DNA from: Chryseobacterium gleum
GTDB taxonomy: Bacteria; Bacteroidota; Bacteroidia; Flavobacteriales_D; Sanyastnellaceae
Assembly: GCA_943330925.2 (NCBI GenBank)
Contig: CALQJP020000026.1
Location: 1-15,101, forward strand
DNA: 15,101 bases
Reading direction: 5' to 3'
The notes under the pieces are model-generated. The model was given only the letters and a program-made list of their open reading frames with translations. It searched no databases and was not told where the DNA came from. Shown here in pieces: positions 13,089-15,101 of the stretch (position 1 is its first letter; each line of letters opens with the position of its first letter). The position numbers and the translations under genes are program-made.

Positions 13089-13694
13089 TTGTCGACCTAC
13101 CGCACCATCACCGCTCCTACGACCTCTCAATACAGAGTCTTGGGAAGCCGACATCTTGGTTTTTCCTTTCCGGTTCGCAGCGAAGATGAAGTGAAGGCCC
13201 ACATCGATGCATTGTGGAAGGAACATCACAACGCCACGCACGTGTGCTATGCCTGGAGACTGGGTTGGGACTATAGTAAATACCGCATCAACGATGATGG
13301 CGAACCCTCGGGCACAGCAGGCAAGCCCATCTTCGGACAAATACAGTCGGCCGAGCTCACCAATATTCTCATAGCTGTGGTCCGCTATTACGGCGGAACC
13401 AAGCTAGGCACCGGCGGGCTTATCGATGCGTATAAGACAACTGCAAAGCTTTGTATTGAAGAGGCGACCATCGAAGTGCGCCCCGTCATGGATCGATACC
13501 GGCTAAGTTTCGGTTATACCGATATGCCTGCCGTAATGAAAGTGCTCAAGGATTTGGACATGGAAAAGAACAGCATGTCAACAGAAGCTGATTGTATGAT
13601 AGACTTTAACCTGAGCATGAACCGTTCGGAAGAGCTCCAGAAAGCGCTATCCGATTGGGCAACTGCCGAACTCGTACATTTAGGCCGCACATAA
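13089..13694 (+). CDS. yigZ: YigZ/IMPACT (UPF0029) family protein
   Basis: 201 residues, matching the ~204 of E. coli YigZ. The UPF0029 domain covers residues about 10-120, with the family signature INDDGEPSGTAGKPIFGQI (about 67-85) and VRYYGGTKLGTGGLIDAYK (about 98-116). A C-terminal ferredoxin-like domain (about 130-195) follows. Family members are linked to translation control (eukaryotic IMPACT) or regulation of peptidases; the bacterial role is not settled. The start is TTG at 13089, right after the preceding TAA. It is supported because the sequence from this codon (MSTYRTITAP) matches the usual 'Y.Ti..P' opening and no ATG lies nearby in frame. The lipoprotein gene begins 8 nt after its stop. 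Confidence 0.92.
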   Translation: MSTYRTITAPTTSQYRVLGSRHLGFSFPVRSEDEVKAHIDALWKEHHNATHVCYAWRLGWDYSKYRINDDGEPSGTAGKPIFGQIQSAELTNILIAVVRYYGGTKLGTGGLIDAYKTTAKLCIEEATIEVRPVMDRYRLSFGYTDMPAVMKVLKDLDMEKNSMSTEADCMIDFNLSMNRSEELQKALSDWATAELVHLGRT

Positions 13695-13702
13695 CATTCA
13701 GT

Positions 13703-14134
13703 ATGAAACGACTCTTACCCATTGCCCTTGTCATTGTATTAGCCGCATGCAACTCCAAACAGCATAACCAAACGGCCATCAGTAGCATTCAACATGTAAT
13801 GGACGAGCAGGAGGATGCTTGGAATCGTGGCGACATTGAAGGCTTCATGGACGGTTACTGGGCAAGCGACTCCTTGCGCTTCATAGGCAAACGCGGTATA
13901 ACTTATGGCTGGCAAGCAACGCTTGAGAACTACCAGAAAAGTTACCCCGGCTCAGAAGCAATGGGTAAACTTCAATTTACGAATCTTAAGATGGAACTTA
14001 CAGGCGACTCCTCTGCTTATGTTATTGGCAAGTGGGAGTTATTTCGTGCGACCGATACGCTTTCAGGACATTATAGCCTTCTATGGAAAAACCTCAACGG
14101 GAAATGGCTGATTGTAGCTGATCACTCCAGTTAA
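13703..14134 (+). CDS. Lipoprotein with NTF2-like fold (DUF4440/SnoaL-like)
   Basis: 143 residues from the ATG at 13703; a longer frame starts at 13655 inside yigZ, but the signal peptide fixes this start. MKRLLPIALVIVLAAC is a lipoprotein signal with lipobox LAAC and lipidated C16. The mature part has the DUF4440 pattern: a helix VMDEQEDAWNRGDIEGFMDGYW, DSLRFIGKRGITYGWQATLENYQKSYP, then strands YVIGKWELFRATDTLSGHYSLLWKNLNGKWLIVADHSS. NTF2-like proteins form a conical pocket used for small-molecule binding or catalysis; ligand unknown. It is expected in the periplasm on the inner or outer membrane. It lies between yigZ (8 nt) and the rhomboid gene (14 nt) in one operon. Confidence 0.9.
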   Translation: MKRLLPIALVIVLAACNSKQHNQTAISSIQHVMDEQEDAWNRGDIEGFMDGYWASDSLRFIGKRGITYGWQATLENYQKSYPGSEAMGKLQFTNLKMELTGDSSAYVIGKWELFRATDTLSGHYSLLWKNLNGKWLIVADHSS

Positions 14135-14148
14135 AAAAAAATCACACT

Positions 14149-14772
14149 ATGGCATCTACTCCACTCACGTTTATTATACTCGCAGCCACCATACTGGTAT
14201 CGTGGCGTGCATTTGAACAATCAGCTTTATTCGAAAAACTGCTGCATAGCCCGTATCGGGTGAAGCACCAGAAGCAATACTATCGTGTGTTTTCGCACAT
14301 GCTTGTGCACGCAGACGGCATTCACCTCGCCCTGAACATGTTCGTTTTTTACTCCTTCGGACGCGTGCTGGAGAGCATCTTCACGCTAAACTGGGGCAAT
14401 GTTACCGGTGGACTTTTGTTTGTTGCGCTCTACGCATTGGGCGGTGCAGCTGCAACCCTTCCTTCCATCCGCAAGCATAGCGACAACTACGGCTACAATT
14501 CCGTAGGTGCCAGCGGTGGTGTGAGTGCATTGCTCATGGCCTACATGATTTTATTTCCGCTCAACCAAATTGCCTTCTTCTTTATACCGATGCCGGCATT
14601 CATTGGCGTGTTCGTATTCTTTCTTCTCGAACATTTCATGAAGCGCAACGTGCGCTCCAACATCGCTCACGATGCACATATCTGGGGTGCCTTGTTCGGA
14701 ATTGCTTTCATTGCAGTAGTGGTACCCAATTCAATACCTCGGTTTATAAGCCAGGTGATGACAGCTTTTTAG
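14149..14772 (+). CDS. Rhomboid-family intramembrane serine protease
   Basis: 207 residues with about six hydrophobic segments. The active site is complete: catalytic S122 in VGASGGVSAL and catalytic H177 in HDAHIWGALFG. The family HxxxxHLxxNM element appears as H54-ADGI-HLALNM (to N63), with N63 expected to help form the oxyanion hole. Rhomboids cleave membrane-anchored proteins within or next to the transmembrane helix. It is the last gene of the 12687 operon; the neighbouring lipoprotein is not an obvious substrate. The stop TAG (14770-14772) overlaps the first unit of the 7-bp repeat array, and no hairpin terminator follows. Start at the ATG at 14149. Confidence 0.93.
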   Translation: MASTPLTFIILAATILVSWRAFEQSALFEKLLHSPYRVKHQKQYYRVFSHMLVHADGIHLALNMFVFYSFGRVLESIFTLNWGNVTGGLLFVALYALGGAAATLPSIRKHSDNYGYNSVGASGGVSALLMAYMILFPLNQIAFFFIPMPAFIGVFVFFLLEHFMKRNVRSNIAHDAHIWGALFGIAFIAVVVPNSIPRFISQVMTAF

Positions 14773-14833
14773 GTAATAGGTGATAGGTATTAGGTATTAG
14801 GTATTAGGTATGAGGTAATAGGTTGAAGGTGGG
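14771..14833. repeat. Degenerate 7-bp tandem array (AGGTATT type), nine units
   Basis: Nine consecutive heptamers begin at 14771: AGGTAAT, AGGTGAT, three perfect AGGTATT, AGGTATG, AGGTAAT, AGGTTGA, AGGTGGG. Every unit starts with AGGT. The array fills the gap between the convergent rhomboid and miaA genes, and its first base lies inside the rhomboid stop codon. A related array is at 12611-12645. Confidence 0.85.
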
Positions 14834-14856
14834 GATGTTCCGATTGGAGGACTTCC

Positions 14857-15101
14857 CTACTGTACTTGATGCCAGGTGATCTCAGCGTCTCTTCTCCACC
14901 AGGTGAGCTGACGTTTTGCGAAATTGCGTGTGTGTTGCTGGATTTTTTGAACGGCCTCCTCAACCGAACATACTCCATCGAAATAGTCGAACAGCTCTTT
15001 GTAGCCCACTGTGTTGAGTGCCTGTAAGTTTTTGAACGGATGCAGTTCCCTTGCTTCTTGCAACAGCCCATCCTCCATCATACGCAATACACGATTGTTA
15101 A
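14857..15101 (-). CDS. miaA: tRNA dimethylallyltransferase, C-terminal part (cut by window edge)
   Basis: About 81 codons of the 3' end are in the window; the gene continues beyond 15101. The visible sequence NNRVLRMMEDGLLQEARELHP, NTVGYKELFDYFDG and QKIQQHTRNFAKRQLTWWRRD is the conserved C-terminal part of MiaA, including the R-x-FAKRQLTWWR element near the tRNA-binding surface. MiaA transfers a dimethylallyl group to A37 of tRNAs that read U-starting codons. The stop TAG (14859-14857) and the family's usual end after '..W' show that the C-terminus is intact. It is convergent with the rhomboid gene. Confidence 0.94.
   Translation of the reverse strand, partial: NNRVLRMMEDGLLQEARELHPFKNLQALNTVGYKELFDYFDGVCSVEEAVQKIQQHTRNFAKRQLTWWRRDAEITWHQVQ

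Overview
The window looks like chromosomal DNA of a Bacteroidota bacterium, most likely in or near Flavobacteriales. The reasons are a secreted protein with a signal peptide, an IgGFc-binding-like N-terminal region and a CHU_C/gliding-motility type C-terminal sorting domain (type IX secretion); promoter-like boxes close to the Bacteroidota form TAnnTTTG with an upstream TTG and no consistent Shine-Dalgarno sequences; and housekeeping genes typical of the group (rplS, miaA, a YigZ-family gene, a rhomboid protease, a lipid A-type acyltransferase). I see no phage, insertion sequence, rRNA, tRNA or convincing CRISPR array.

Layout. 1-180 holds three copies of a 68-bp tandem unit with a strong hairpin. 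It is followed on + by a 39-codon small ORF (193-312), a helical 398-aa protein (336-1532) and a 175-aa protein (1571-2098); the last two resemble the MukF/MksF kleisin and MukE/MksE subunits of SMC-like condensins, but no ATPase gene follows. A strong bidirectional terminator (2132-2169) separates them from the convergent sorting-domain protein (2230-4275, -). Divergent from that lies an overlapping three-gene + operon: class I methyltransferase, TauD-like 2-oxoglutarate/Fe(II) oxygenase and GNAT acetyltransferase (4351-6651). On - come a heme-oxygenase-like diiron enzyme (6654-7427), an alpha/beta hydrolase (7507-8301) and a conserved uncharacterised 500-aa protein (8334-9836). Divergent on + are a PhnP-like metallo-beta-lactamase-fold hydrolase and a translationally coupled LpxL-like acyltransferase (9934-11567), then rplS with its own terminator (11665-12090). 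A small metal-binding HMA protein is on - (12208-12504). The last + operon (12687-14772) holds a hypothetical protein, a YigZ-family protein starting at TTG, a DUF4440-like lipoprotein and a rhomboid protease. The window ends in the 3' part of miaA on -.

How the genes may work together. Most units are ordinary housekeeping or envelope genes. The two places that look like systems are the MukEF/MksEF-like pair without an adjacent SMC ATPase, and the methyltransferase-oxygenase-acetyltransferase operon, which has the make-up of a small tailoring pathway with unknown substrate. Non-coding patterns worth noting are the 68-bp hairpin repeats, degenerate 7-bp arrays at two or three intergenic sites, and promoter -7-like boxes ending only 4-5 nt before start codons, which suggests leaderless transcripts.
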